This document shows, in pieces, positions 1 to 10,572 of a stretch of DNA of 64,000 nt. The notes beneath the pieces were generated by a model. It searched no databases, was not told the DNA's origin, and saw nothing but the letters and a program-made list of their open reading frames with translations. Origin of the DNA: Saccharum officinarum (lineage: Eukaryota; Streptophyta; Magnoliopsida; Poales; Poaceae); the NCBI GenBank assembly GCA_020631735.1, contig CM036197.1, positions 41,153,880-41,217,879 on the forward strand. Direction: 5' to 3'. Numbering within the stretch: the first letter of the stretch is position 1; every line of letters begins with the position of its first letter. A program made the position numbers and the translations under genes.

Positions 1-111
1 AGCGAACAGGCTGAAACTATCCATGACGTATGTGCTACTCCAGCAGCTGTGGAAGCCGCTGTTGCTACAGTAAGCACTTTCGAGCAGGTTGTACATTCCT
101 ATAGCTACTGA
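1..111 (+). CDS. Possible 3' end of a coding region cut by the window edge
   Basis: Frame 1 is open for 36 codons from the first base to a TGA at 109-111. The stretch is rich in alanine and valine codons. A GT that could act as a splice donor (ACA|GTAAGC) lies at about 70, so the exon could instead end there. I recognise no family. The stretch is too short to tell from chance without the upstream sequence. Confidence 0.2.
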   Translation, partial: SEQAETIHDVCATPAAVEAAVATVSTFEQVVHSYSY

Positions 112-303
112 TACATAAATAAAAATGATGGTTCCTATCTTTTTTAAACGGAACCGGAGGGCTGCCTATTTGTATTAAAAGGAATGGAAATGATGGTACT
201 ATCGTGTTGTTGACTTCTCGTCGTTGGAATGTGTTTGGAAGGAGCGAAGAGGATATAGATATGTAAAGCATATGCCCTTTTACTGCTGTTTCTCTCAATG
301 CTA

Positions 304-577
304 GGCCTCGTTTAGTTGGCCCGATTTGGGCAGTGCAAAATCTGCACAGTAACATGTTCTGTACTGTAGTATTTCGTTTGTATTTGTGATTTTTTGTCCA
401 AACATTGATTAATTAGACTCAAAAGATTCGTCTCGTAAAGTACAACTAAACTGTGCAATTAGTTTTTGATTTCATCTACATTTAGTACTCCATGCATGTG
501 CCGGCATTTTGATGTGATGGAGAATCTTCTTTTTGCACAGTGGAATTTAGGAGAAAATTTGGCATCTAAACAGGGCC
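304..577. mobile_element. Tourist/Harbinger-like MITE, TSD CTA
   Basis: The element runs from GGCCTCGTTTAGTT to AAACAGGGCC, which are imperfect terminal inverted repeats, flanked by CTA at 301-303 and 578-580. The interior has the motif set shared by several other MITEs here (ACTCAAAAGATTCGTCTCG, CTACATTTAGTACTCCATGC). A 3-bp TSD and these ends fit a PIF/Harbinger-type non-autonomous element. It encodes nothing. Confidence 0.75.
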
Positions 578-580
578 CTA

Positions 581-1220
581 GTCCATAAAACAAAAGAGAC
601 ATTAACGAAAGGTAGGGGTCCAGAGTAAACTAAAAGAGACATTGTGGCCGTAGGAAGGTGTTTGAAAGGAGCGAAGAGACGAAAGAAAAATAGAAGTACT
701 ACTAGCAGACATTTGTTCCTTTTGCAGTTGGATTTGTGTATTCTCCTGGTTCCACGTGGGCCAGGTTTAATGCTGGCATGCTGCATCTGTACAAACTGTA
801 CTGCAATGCAATCTACACTTCTACAGGAGGAGGAGAAGTAGTAGTAGACAAACATTTGAGGCAAAGATAGAGATTCGAGAGGGAAGCAACAGCAGGGAAA
901 CTTGCGGCCTTCAGCCTGATGCCGGATTCTCTAGCATCCGACCTGCAGCTGCACCTGCATCAGATGGGCTTTGGAGCTGTGCAGTGCACGGCAGGCCCGC
1001 GGCGGCGAGGCGGGCCGCGGGTAGCGTGTAATGTGCAGGCAGGGCACGGGGAGTTTTGTCCGCAACCAAGCTCCAGAGACCGGACTGCCCGAGCAAGAGT
1101 CCAGAAGAGAGACTGCGCTGCCGCCCTCAACGTGCCTGTCGTCTGTAGCCTTCGTCGAAGAAGAAACCCTCTCCCGTGTTACAGTATATGACAGATTTTA
1201 TTAGATTCAGGGAAGATCGA
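581..1220. other. No recognised gene; GC-rich patch
   Basis: No ORF shows a recognisable domain. About 905-1190 is GC-rich and could be a decayed exon or promoter remnant, but the open frames on the two strands overlap and neither has codon structure I can defend. Confidence 0.3.
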
Positions 1221-1223
1221 CCA

Positions 1224-1465
1224 GGCCCTTGTTTAGATTGAAGATTTTTTCAACCTGATGAATAGTACCACTTTCGTCTTATTTGACAAATATTGTCCAA
1301 TCGTAGACCAACTAGGCTCAAAAGATTCATCTCGTGATTTTGAACTAAACTGTGTAATTAGATATTTTTTTTACCTACATTTAGTACTCCATGCAAGTGA
1401 CTAAAAATTGATGTGATGGAGAGAGAGTGAAAAAACTTGGAATTTTGAGGTGATCTAAACATGGG
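1224..1465. mobile_element. Tourist/Harbinger-like MITE
   Basis: Starts GGCCCTTGTTTAGATTGAAG and ends in a TCTAAACATGGG-type inverted end, flanked by CCA at 1221-1223 and 1466-1468. The interior is related to the element at 304-577 (shared ATTTAGTACTCCATGCA and GATTCATCTCGTGATTT). Confidence 0.65.
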
Positions 1466-1497
1466 CCAGCTCAACACTAGTTCGATCTGTTAGGTGT

Positions 1498-2062
1498 CGC
1501 GCCGTGCATCGATCGATGAGACGGGCAGAAAGAGACGAGGAGATGTCGTTAATTAAATCGTTCATCCTACATTCCTACGGTAAGGTTTGCGCTAGTTCGC
1601 GGCTCCCGCTCGGAGTACACACTCACTCCATCGGCGATGCACCGGCGACAGAGGCGAGAAATTCTGTTCGTACCTCCAGAAGCCAAAAAGGACCGCACTT
1701 CACGTTGTCGCCGTCGCCTGCTTATCCATGCCACTATGCCAGTACATATGAGACGTGACAGCGTCCTGCTTGACACTTCTGACTAGGGCCTTTTCACTTC
1801 CCATCCCAACCCAAAATATTTCATCTTCCACCCATCACATCAAATCTTTCGACGCATGCATGTAGCATTAAATGTAGGTAAAAAAAGATAATTAATTGCA
1901 TAGTTTGTCTGTAAATATCGGGACGAATCTTTTGAGCCTAGTTAGTCAATGATTGGACAAATTTTGCCAAATAACAGCGAAAGATGCTACAGTAATTTTT
2001 CACCTACTTTTCGCGAAGCGAACACAGCCTAGACGATCAATAACGTCCAAAGTCAAGTCTTC
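1498..2062. repeat. Diverged repeat, partner of 21673-21692 plus 26768-27110
   Basis: Blocks such as GAGATGTCGTTAATTAAA, CATATGAGACGTGACA and AACGTCCAAAGTCAAGTCTT recur in the same order and orientation near 26.8-27.1 kb. The partner is split by a copia element. This copy carries the MITE at 1786-2028, which the partner lacks. The nature of the repeat is unknown. Confidence 0.7.
1786..2028. mobile_element. Tourist/Harbinger-like MITE, TSD CTA
   Basis: Flanked by CTA at 1783-1785 and 2029-2031. The interior (ATCGGGACGAATCTTTTGAG, GATTGGACAAATTTTGCC, GATGCTACAGTAATTTTTC) is closely related to the MITE at 10324-10572. The homologous repeat near 27.03 kb reads across the insertion point without it. 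Confidence 0.8.
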
Positions 2063-2230
2063 TCTCTGTTTTTTGGAATGCAGAATTTCTTTTCTCATTA
2101 CTATAATTTCCCTGTAAATTAAACTGATTTCTGTAAAATTCCGATATGATTCCTGTGAAAGAATTGTTGGTTTATCGCACCGAACTAGAATTATTGATAT
2201 CATTAATGATTTTATTTCAAATAACACTAA

Positions 2231-2362
2231 GGCCATGTTCATCCGGCTTATAATCCGTCTTTTTCAGCTTGTTTTTTCAGCCGGAATAGTATTTTTTTTT
2301 TCTCACAACAAATCAGCCAACAGTATTTTTCAGCCGGCTTATCAGTACAGCCGAACAGGGCC
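2231..2362. mobile_element. Short Tourist-like MITE, TSD TAA
   Basis: A 132-bp element with GGCCATGTTCATCCGGCTTA at one end and GCCGAACAGGGCC at the other, flanked by TAA at 2228-2230 and 2363-2365. Relatives lie at 9054-9172 and 12056-12184, and a decayed one around 29073-29168. Confidence 0.8.
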
Positions 2363-2365
2363 TAA

Positions 2366-3753
2366 GACAATGATACTGTTTAAAAAAAGATTATGCAACC
2401 AAGGGCTGAATATGTACGATTCTTTGTTTATCGCAATGATGTACATGGGTAGGGCCTATTTTAGGGTTTAGAATAAGGCCTAAGATTTTGCCGGCACGAC
2501 CCTGCACAGCCAGTCCCTCACCCTCACATATTTCACCTACGATCTCTGCAATCCTCCACCCACAAACCAAGTTCCTGACAACGAGAAATAGGTGCAGCTG
2601 GTAGATACATAGTGTCTCTATATTAGCACCGTAAAGCCACCAACATCCCCTTACATAGTGCAGGTTGAACCGTGCAATTGGTAAGCCCAACAAGTACACA
2701 AATTAGCAGCTGGTAGATACTAGGTTAGGTAAACATTTATACATCAGCTAACTTTCTGCCACCCAAAAGGTTCAAGACACCCAGCAATTTCCAGATGCGA
2801 GCTTGTCCAACGCTTCCGCCTCCATAACTGAGTGAAGGAACAAGGAAACATGTTAACATCAGGACAGGCATTCATCATCCTGAAAATTGTGTAACGTTCA
2901 CTAATTTCTACAAAACAGTAAGAAGTCAAACAAGGAGAGTCACTTGCAATGGAAGTACAGCAAGTTTTAGAAACAAACATCTCTTTGGTTCAAACTGTGG
3001 ACATGTCAAATTAAGAATAAGAAGACAATGTGCCAAGCTATCTGCCCTTCCAACAACAGCTAAGGCAATATGCCTTCCGACAAATACTAAATAAACAATT
3101 ATCTTGCTAAACTTACAGAAAAAGTAATATTTTACCCAAAAAAAAGTACAGAAATGAAATTGTGTAAACTACTACTACAAACCTACAAGAGAAAGGTGGA
3201 GCACAGAGTTCAAGTACCAATGAAATGTATTTGGAAAGGAAAAGGCGATGGTACAATAAAAAAAAAACTCAGTTGAAAGAGTCACCAGACCATCTAGTAC
3301 TTGCTCAGTTCATGCACTGATTGCATGCCTATTAGACATTGATCAAATAGCTTGGACAAAAGGAAGCCATCCACCCAAAATATATTGGCTTTGCAATGTG
3401 AGATCAAGATAACCTCACTAAAGCAGCATAGGTCCTTGTATTTTCAAAATTAATGGAAGTGAGATTATAAACATTGAAGTTTGTTGATCAAAAGCTGAAA
3501 GTTCAAATACAATGTGGAAATGGTAGAATTTACCCAAAAGAAACAGAAGTATGAAACTCTGATTCAACCATTTCAAAACAATGAAGGTCAAATTCTACCT
3601 GTGCTCCAATCACCATATTAGAAGCTACTAGTTTCATTAGTGCTCACTTTCAAAGTACAAAGTTGCTCGAATTATGTAGACCTGCACCACTTGCACAAGA
3701 GAAATTGCTTGGTCAGCATTATTACAATCATAGATTTCTCCTAGTTAGTCCTT
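2366..3753. other. AT-rich unique sequence, no gene recognised
   Basis: No long ORF or domain is visible. The base composition is intron-like, and minus-strand splice-like signals occur at about 2770-2900. Extra 3' exons of the B3-domain gene at 5441-6348 could lie here, but I could not match any to the family. Confidence 0.25.
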
Positions 3754-5223
3754 AAGAAAAACAGATGGTAATCTGCAAAAGCAAGAAGAAAGGAGGGTTG
3801 AGAATTAAAGATTTGAGGAAAATGAATGTGAGTCTCCTGGCCAAGTGGTGGTGGAAGTTAGAACTTAGAACAGGAAGATGGGCTCTGGCAGGATATCATC
3901 AATGCTAAATATTTGCACAATAGAGACATTTTTCTGTAACTCATAGAATCAATGATTCACCCATCTGGTCTGATTTGCTCAAAGTTAAAGACATCTATTT
4001 GCAAGGTAAAAGTATTAAAATTGAGAAGGGGTATAAGACCAGATTTTGGTCTGATCCCTGGCTTTATGACAAACCTTTATGCATTATTTCTCCCATTCTC
4101 TTTACTTCATGTCATCAGAAGGAAGTCTTTGTAGCTGAGGTGATGAGTGGTAGTGTACAAATCACTTTCAGAAGATGGCTTACACCTGAATTGCATTCCT
4201 GCTGGAATGTGATCCAATCTGATATGCACAAGTTTCGACTACATGATTTTGATGATGTCATCTTATGGAAATTTGAAAAAAGTGGAAAGTTCTCTGTGAA
4301 ATCTCTCTATAATGCTTTGACCTCTGATGATTCTGACCCTTTTCATAAGAATATTTGGAAGGGCAAAGTTCCCCAAAAGATTAAAATTTTTATTTGGCTC
4401 CTGACTAACAATGCTACTCACAAAAAACAATCTACTTAAATGAAAATGGTCTGGGAGTCCAAGTTGTGCTTTCTGTGATTAGGATGAAAATGTGAACCAC
4501 TTGTTTTTCACCTGTCCCATTGCTAAAGTGGTTTGGGCTGTCATTGCAAGAGTGTTGGGTGCTAATAATATTCCAACATCTATAGCTCAATGTTCGAAGT
4601 GGTGTGAACATTGGCTGCCACATGGGGGAAAATTTCACATGTGGGGTTTATCAGCTATATGCTGGGCTATCTGGAAGGCCCGTAATGCAGCATGTTTTGA
4701 AGGAAAAATTATCAAAAATCCAATTGAGATAATATGCCATGCAGGAGCACTAATGAGATTTTGGGCAGGATTATATGCTGATGTGGAGAGGGAGATGCTC
4801 ACCAATGGAGTCAATACCATGCTCCGGGAGGCTGCGAGGTTAATCCTTACCAAGAACAATGCAGAAGGTCAGAAGCGCATGAAGCTTGGAGGCGATGACG
4901 AAGAAGCAGACCTGTGAAGATTGCTGGAGTGGATCTGGGCGGCTCTTTTTGGTCTATTTCGCTGGGTGATGGGACTATGTGCATCTGGTTCCGATAATGT
5001 TGCTTTTGTAATATTGCCTATCTGTTATGCCTGGTAGTGGATGTTGGACTATCATTCTGCGCTCTTTCTCCTTTAGCCCTCTGACTCTGAGACAGAGTTT
5101 AGGCTAGGCGCTCCTTTTCCCTTTAACCTTTCTATCCTTGATCGAACTCATGTATTTCCGTTTATCTTTAAATGGAAATTGGGGAATGGCCTTCGCGTGG
5201 AAAAAAAAGAAAAACAGATGGTA
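3754..5223 (+). mobile_element. 5'-truncated L1-type LINE with perfect 17-bp TSD
   Basis: The insert occupies 3771-5206. An identical 17-bp sequence flanks it at 3754-3770 and 5207-5223, directly after an A-rich 3' tail at about 5200. The coding part is the C-terminal end of plant LINE ORF2: an open stretch at 3768-3910, then 3975-4439 and 4492-4917 in shifted frames. The last two match the zinc-binding reverse-transcriptase region of plant LINEs (CAFCDEDENVNHLFFTCP-like, partly reconstructed across a stop, then a WAIWKARNAACF motif). No endonuclease or catalytic RT motif remains, so this is a dead 5'-truncated copy. A typical plant L1 is 5-6 kb; this is 1.4 kb. Confidence 0.9.
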
Positions 5224-5440
5224 CTGGAACAACATGATAGATAAGAGGCCATGATAACATCTGAATCTGATAACTGGAAACAATTGAAGTAAATTTGTAC
5301 AGAGGTCAAGTTTGAAACAAGACAGATTTTTATTTCTTTCTAAAGAATCTTTGATTCTGTAAATTTGGGTTATTGTTATTCAGTTCCCTGCAACACTCAG
5401 CCACCATGCAAGTTCCACTGACAATTCAGACATGTTCTTG
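5224..5440. other. Short AT-rich flank of the B3-domain pseudogene
   Basis: It lies just downstream (minus strand) of the last recognisable B3 exon. It may hold that gene's final intron or 3' UTR. No separate feature is seen. Confidence 0.3.
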
Positions 5441-6348
5441 CTATGCAAAATAGATCTCAATCACCTTGAACTTTGTCTGCTCAATCAGTTGGAAGACCAA
5501 GCAATCTCCATCATGCAGCTTGTGCTCGATGGCGAACTCTTTCCATCCAGTGCTGAGGCCAGCCTTCTTTGCGAGGTAGAGCGTGTCTGACTCGTCATCC
5601 TTGTCAGCGCCTCGGAAGGTGCTTCCGGCAGAAATACGTCGGGAGGCCCTGCGATTTCACACGCCAACCAAACAAGAATTTACCTCGATGGGGGATGAAT
5701 TAATAATCGAAAACAGCAGGACGTGCCGAACTGAAGCTTCCTCTAAGCCTCTGGTGACATGGGACTGTATCATGGGCTGGATGAAGATGGGGAAGCTGGA
5801 GCCCAGATCTTGCACCAGCTCCTCAGCCTTAGAGATGGCGTAGCTCCTCTCGGCAGCGTCCAGCGGCACCCGCGCATTATACTTCGGCAGCTTCCTGACC
5901 CTGACCTGCATAAATGCCGATTGGATAAAGAAAACCCAGAGAAAAGAAGGCCTCGAGCGACACAAGTTCACACTGACATGGTGGTACACGGGCTTCTCGG
6001 CGAGGTCGGCGAGTCGGCCGGACCGCCGTAGCGGCTCCGCGCCGGCGGCGGCACCGTCCCGCGGCACCCGCGCCTTCCCCTTCTTGGCCTACAGAAAAAA
6101 GCCGATTTGGATAAAGTATACCCAGAGAATGACAGAAAAGAAGGCATCGAGCGACACAAGAAACAACTATCATCAGTCAAGAAACCGGGACACACCGACG
6201 AGGGTCTGGCAGCGGCGGCGGCCTCTCTGACGGCGGCGGAGAGGCGGTGGAGCTGCAGCTCCTCCAGCTTCCGCTTGTTCGCCTCTATCTGCCTCTGCCG
6301 CTGCTCCTCGTACGCCACAGCCACCGGCACCGCCACTGCCTCCGCCAT
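5441..6348 (-). pseudogene. B3 DNA-binding domain protein gene, decayed
   Basis: This copy belongs to the plant-specific B3 family, close to the rice Os06g0194400 type: nuclear proteins with an N-terminal coiled region and a C-terminal B3 domain. Exon 1 (6348-6196) starts MAEAVAVPVAVAYEEQRQRQ and has an EANKRKLEELQLHRLSAAV helix. Exon 2 (6088-5972) carries a RRSGRLADLAEKPVYHHVS segment. Exon 3 (from 5905) carries AISKAEELVQDLGSSFPIF, the start of the B3 fold. The last part has GLPTYFCRKHLPR, then DTLYLAKKAGLSTGWKEFAI and HDGDCLVFQLIEQTKFKV. Exon 1-2 and 2-3 junctions have GT-AG signals in phase. Beyond that it breaks down: the usual exon 3 donor after VT-G is gone, only about 35 bases separate a possible donor and acceptor, and a frameshift or small deletion separates HLPR from the DTLYL block. 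Calling it a pseudogene assumes the assembly is right. Confidence 0.75.
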
Positions 6349-6656
6349 CTCCCTTCTCTCTTGTCTGTTCCCCACTTGGATTGACATTTCAATTTCTTTG
6401 AGCAGCTTCAGGGAGAGAGCAGACGAGAAAAAAGAATGGGGACTTGGAGAGGGCTTCGTCCTTCTATTTGTGGACCCAATCCAGGTGCACACGGATGGCA
6501 CAAGGGCTCCGAAATTGAAAATTTGTTTGGATGCAGTTGGCCCATCCCTACTTTCTCGAATCCGAACTATCCTTGTCTTGTGGCCCCGCACGGCGCACGC
6601 CCGGGCCCGGCCCAAACTGACGTGGATGTCCGGCCGCTCAGCACAGCTGCACAAGG

Positions 6657-7736
6657 GGAGAAATCCTCTCAGATACTCTCGTCCCTTCTTGCTCTACAGT
6701 TGAGAGCGGCGATCGGGGGCGATTTCGCGTTCCCCCGTCGATTCGCCGTCGTCCTCGCCTCCATCGCCCTCGCCGGCGTCGGAGGAGGAGGGGGGCTGGT
6801 CGAATCGACGGAGGATTTGTACATGCCTCTTCTTATTAGGAATAAGTTAGGGTTATGGTTTCCCATGCCGGTGGAGCGGCGTGGGTTCGTCTTCCTGGGC
6901 GGCGACTCCAGCGGGCGACGGCGTGGATGTGCGAAGGTCGTCTTCAACATCTACGTTGGCTTCTCCAACTTCGCTGCTGCCGACCGTACCAGTGAGGAGT
7001 ACGAGCTCGCCGGATCTGCGATTTCGTTCTGGATCCGGTCAGTCTCGTCTTTTGCCTTCCCCTCATCTTTTCCGGCGAGCTTCTGTGGTGAGTGGGATTT
7101 GGTTGTTGCTGGGATGTGCATGGTGCTTGGCGATGGTTTTTTGTGCGGAGGATTCGGTCCCGACGGGCATGTCATTGTTGTTACCTTATGCGTTGGTGAC
7201 CGAATCCTCTTGATGTTTCTTTCTACTGTCGGAGCCCATGGCATCACCGGTGAGGCTGGTCTTGCAAACTACAGTATGCTGCCGGATGTTTGGAGGGGTC
7301 CTGGTGTTTTTAGTTCCCAACTCGATGAGAAACCGGGTTGGTTTTGGTTTACCACCTTCTTTGGTGGTTCAGCTACCCTTCGGGGTTCTTCGTCGTCCGG
7401 TGTGCTGGGGTTTCTGCTCCTTGTGGTGTCAGTTTCCTCGGTATCCGGTGATGCGATGGCCGACGGCCATCTTTTCCAGCCGGGTCGTTCAGCGGTTCTA
7501 AAGCACGTCTTCGACGTGCTACACAAGACGGCATCAAGAAACTGTGTTCCTTCGCCGGAGAGGAGGACGGCTTCGGGCAGTCAGCTCTGGCCGCTGGCGG
7601 CGAGGCCAACCGGGAGTAGCTTACAAGTACCGAGTTGTAATCTTTTTCTCTTTCAAAGGTGTGCTTGTAAGATTTGGGCTGTAACCACCAAAACTTTTAT
7701 ATGAAATTCAATCCCGGTTTTTCTAAAAAAAAAAAA
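6657..7736 (+). mobile_element. Poly(A) retroposon with 16-17-bp TSD, no RT
   Basis: AGCACAGCTGCACAAGG is present at 6640-6656 and again at 7736-7752, and the insert ends in a run of A at 7725-7736. Unit B has the uninterrupted empty site at 10749-10765. The 5' half is GC-rich and the 3' half reads like an mRNA tail. A long open frame crosses it (6436-7704) but starts outside the element and shows no domain, so I do not call a protein. It is a non-autonomous LINE or a retroposed transcript moved by L1-type machinery. Confidence 0.88.
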
Positions 7737-8058
7737 GCACAGCTGCACAAGGCGCGCCGACCGCCCAGCGTCCTACTCCTATTTTGCAAATCACAGCAGC
7801 TGCGCAATCGGCAATTCCCATTGTCCCAGCTCCAGCTCCTGCCCAACCAACCTCGCATGGGCACCGGCACACGAGCAGCGAGCCAGCGCTGTATATTCGG
7901 GTTAGCATATACAAAGTATCCCAGGAATTCTAGGACATTTTGTGATAAACCAAATGAGAAATGACGCATGTCATCTTTTCTGGTTAGCATATTCGGGTTG
8001 GTAATATAAACAAATGACAGGCATGTATATGAATGTTAGTCTTTTTTAGACTGAGTTA

Positions 8059-8195
8059 GGCCTTGTTTGATTGTTTTCAAAATCAAATGGATTGAAAGGG
8101 TTGGAGGGGGTTGAGTAGGATTTTGACTTGTAGAGAATTTAATCCCCCTTAATCTCTTCTAATCCCCTTGGTTTTGGGATCGGACATACAAGGCC
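8059..8195. mobile_element. Tourist-like MITE in unit A, TSD TTA
   Basis: 137 bp with GGCCTTGT and ACAAGGCC as perfect 8-bp terminal inverted repeats, flanked by TTA at 8056-8058 and 8196-8198. Unit C has the empty site (GAGTTAGTGAG near 29674). The same element is at 11072-11208 in unit B. Confidence 0.85.
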
Positions 8196-8233
8196 TTAGT
8201 GGGTTAGCTCATCTAAAAACCCTTATAATTTGG

Positions 8234-8886
8234 GGCGTTGGCGTGCAGGATTTGAAAGTTCAACACGCACACCTCTCACACAGCAGTTTTTAGTGGCAAA
8301 CACATACACGCACGCAATAGCTCTTTTACCATGACTCTGGCGCCCTTGCCCCCCCCCGCCGCTGCCTCGCCGCGGCGAGCTAGGGTTTTGCCGGAGCTTC
8401 ATGGTCGCGGCCTCGCCAGCAGCGCCACCTTCTTCCCCTCCCGCTTCCCCCCGCCGCCGCCACCATGGCCGAAGCTCCCCCGCCCTAACCTGGCCCGGCC
8501 GCCACTGCCGCCGCCATCTCCCCTAAATGGCCCGTCGACCATCCCCATCGCCTGGCCGACCTTCCTCCCCCCAGCTGGCCCCTTCTATATCCGTCAGAGT
8601 TGGGGAAGATAAGGGGAGAGCTCACCGGAACCCTAGAAAGCACATCCGAGAGGAGGAGAGAGGAGGAGGCCTACATGGCGCGGATCCACCGTCGCCGCCG
8701 CCGCATCCGCCATGGCTGCGCGCGGGGAGGCGGTGGGGCATGGGCGCGGGGAGGAGATCGCTGGTGAGGTGCTCGCCGGAGAGAGAAGGAGAGGGGGGGA
8801 GGGAGGTGCAGGCGCCAGGCGGGTGGGGTGTGTGGGTGTGCGGGCTGAAGCCTGATATCCTGCACGTTTTCATTTTAGCATTTCCG
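8234..8886. mobile_element. GC-rich insertion with 9-bp TSD, possible Pack-MULE
   Basis: TATAATTTG flanks the block at 8225-8233 and 8887-8895. Unit C joins the flanks directly, with one AATAATTTA-like site. The 653-bp interior is very GC-rich and looks like a captured gene 5' end (a CTAGGGTTTTGCCGG stretch, several ATGs, no stable ORF). An inverted CGTGCAGGAT lies near each end, but good long terminal inverted repeats are missing. A 9-bp TSD plus GC-rich cargo fits a Mutator-like element with gene fragments. A deletion in unit C between short repeats is the alternative. Confidence 0.5.
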
Positions 8887-9053
8887 TATAATTTGTGACA
8901 AATTTTGAACACTTAGATACTTTTTTTATGACGTGGGGAATAGTTCATTAATTGATGAAGAGGTGCTAATAGTTTGTACCCCTCCAACCAACTATTAGAA
9001 GATCAATCTAAATAATCTCTTCTACTAATTAGCTAGCTACTGAGGAGCCGTTC

Positions 9054-9172
9054 TCCTGGAATTATAAGCCGGCTGAAAAACACTGTTGGCTGATTTTTTA
9101 TGAGAGAAAAATACTGTTCCGGCTAAAAAAACAAGCTGAATAAGACGGATTATAAGCCAGATGAACAGGGCC
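9054..9172. mobile_element. Short Tourist-like MITE in unit A
   Basis: Inverted relative of the element at 2231-2362: AATTATAAGCCGGCTGAAAA and GACGGATTATAAGCCAG inside, GATGAACAGGGCC at the end, TAA at 9173-9175. The left TSD copy is mutated to TGA. Confidence 0.7.
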
Positions 9173-9345
9173 TAACTTATTAGCACTATACTAAAACATG
9201 ATAATTGACATGCCCTGTCAACGTCGAATCAGGTTGTGGACACCCTCCGTGCATCGTCCACACATCGTGAAAAGCCTCAAAGGTCGCGTTGATTGGAAAA
9301 CTGAATCTCGAGTTGATGTTGAATGTGGCATAAGCTGGTGTCTCA

Positions 9346-9520
9346 CCAAATCTGACTGAGCAGCCGAGCAGTCTGCTGAGCTAAAAAAAAGTAAAAAATT
9401 AATGACCAAATCTGACTGAGCAGCCGAGCAGTCTGCTGAGTTTTAAAAAAAAGTCTGCTGAGCTAAAAAAAAGTAAAAAAAATAATGACCAAATCTGACT
9501 GAGCTTAAAAAAAAGTAAAA
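9346..9520. repeat. Short tandem repeat, unit number differs between duplicates
   Basis: The block ACCAAATCTGACTGAGCAGC followed by an A-rich spacer is repeated. Unit A has two long copies and one short copy. Unit B (about 12358-12472) has one long and one short, so one roughly 60-bp unit was gained or lost after the duplication. Confidence 0.75.
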
Positions 9521-10323
9521 AAACATCCGCCTAAGGGCCGAGTCTAAATGTCCAAAGGCTATAGATCTGATTGATGAAATTGCTGGCCAGAGGTAGCGTG
9601 GACGGGTTACCTACACCTACATGTCATTTTTGGAACATGCACTTTAGCAGTCGTGTAGCCATGCTCGTGCATGCTCTTTTCAGCAATTCAGCTCCTAGTG
9701 TCTGATTGCCGAATGCCCAAATGGCGAGTGAATGCGGGTGCGAGCAGTGCACCTTCTTCCTCGCGTTTGGAAACTGTTGTACGAGTTCGTCACCCTCGTC
9801 TTGTTCAGGCTTTACATATATACCGAGGTAAAAATGAAAGACCCTACTACTCACAAAAAAAGAAAATATGGAGGTCCCTACCAACGCTTTTGTTGAAAGG
9901 GTTTCCTCCCCGTCTTTCCTTGTTTGAGGCTTTGTTTAGATGTGTATATATTTATCTCAATTCAGATGTGTTGATGTGAATTGGAGTGAAATTAAACTAA
10001 ATTTCATTTCATTTCACTCCAACACACGCATGGAAGAAGCCCTGCCTGGGAAGTTTCCACGCGAAGCAACCGAGGCCAGGACACGAGTGGAACCACTCCG
10101 TTCGGCCTTCGGGGAGCCGATACGGCTACTCTGTTTTCCTGTTCTCTGCAGCCGGCAGTGCTCCATCCAACTGGAACCGGGACATCTTCACCGACCAAAC
10201 ACGATGTAGCGTGGCAGACTATGCAATTTGAAAGGATTGACATTTCAATTTCTTTGAGCAGCTTCAGGGAGGAGAGCAGACGAGAAAAAAGAATGGGGAC
10301 TTGGAGAGGGCTTCGTCCTTCTA

Positions 10324-10572
10324 GGCCCTGTTTAGTTGCCATGCAAATCCAAAATATTTTCTCTTTTATCCATCACATCGAATCTTTCGATGCATGCATG
10401 AAGCATTACATGTAGGTAAAAAAGATAATTAATTGTATAGTTTATCTGTAAATGTCGGGACGAATCTTTTAAGCCTAGTTAGTCCATGATTAGATAAATT
10501 TTACCAAATAACAACAAAAAAAAAAAATGCTACAGTAACTTTTCGCCTACTTTTTGCGAGGTGAACACACAC
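10324..10572. mobile_element. Tourist/Harbinger-like MITE, only in unit B, TSD CTA
   Basis: Flanked by CTA at 10321-10323 and 10573-10575. Unit A keeps the single CTA of the empty site at 6464-6466. The interior is closely related to 1786-2028. Confidence 0.9.

Larger units (their letters stand above)
6377..10222. repeat. Segmental tandem duplication, unit A
   Basis: From GGATTGACATTTCAATTTC at about 6377 the sequence recurs at about 10235 and stays highly similar until CGTGGCAGACT (10222 in A, 13173 in B). Without A's 1.08-kb retroposon and B's 249-bp MITE, both units are about 2.7 kb. The left edge lies just upstream of the B3 gene's start codon, so its promoter-proximal DNA is duplicated but not its coding exons. 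About 14 extra bases separate the units, and GGATTGAC is shared at the breakpoint. Confidence 0.9.

Noticed and set aside
2744..2980. Possible 3' exons of the B3 gene on the minus strand
   Set aside because: Splice-like signals are present but the encoded residues do not match the family's C-terminus.
6436..7704. 422-codon open frame on the plus strand
   Set aside because: It starts in the duplicated flank and crosses the TSD border into the retroposon. The low stop density follows from GC-rich sequence and no domain is seen.
8331..8898. Pro-rich open frames in the GC-rich block of unit A (and 11397-11867 in B)
   Set aside because: Frames differ between copies because of small indels, which argues against selection on a protein.
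9346..9520. CRISPR-like repeat array
   Set aside because: Only two to three units separated by A-runs, without unique spacers, in a plant nuclear context.
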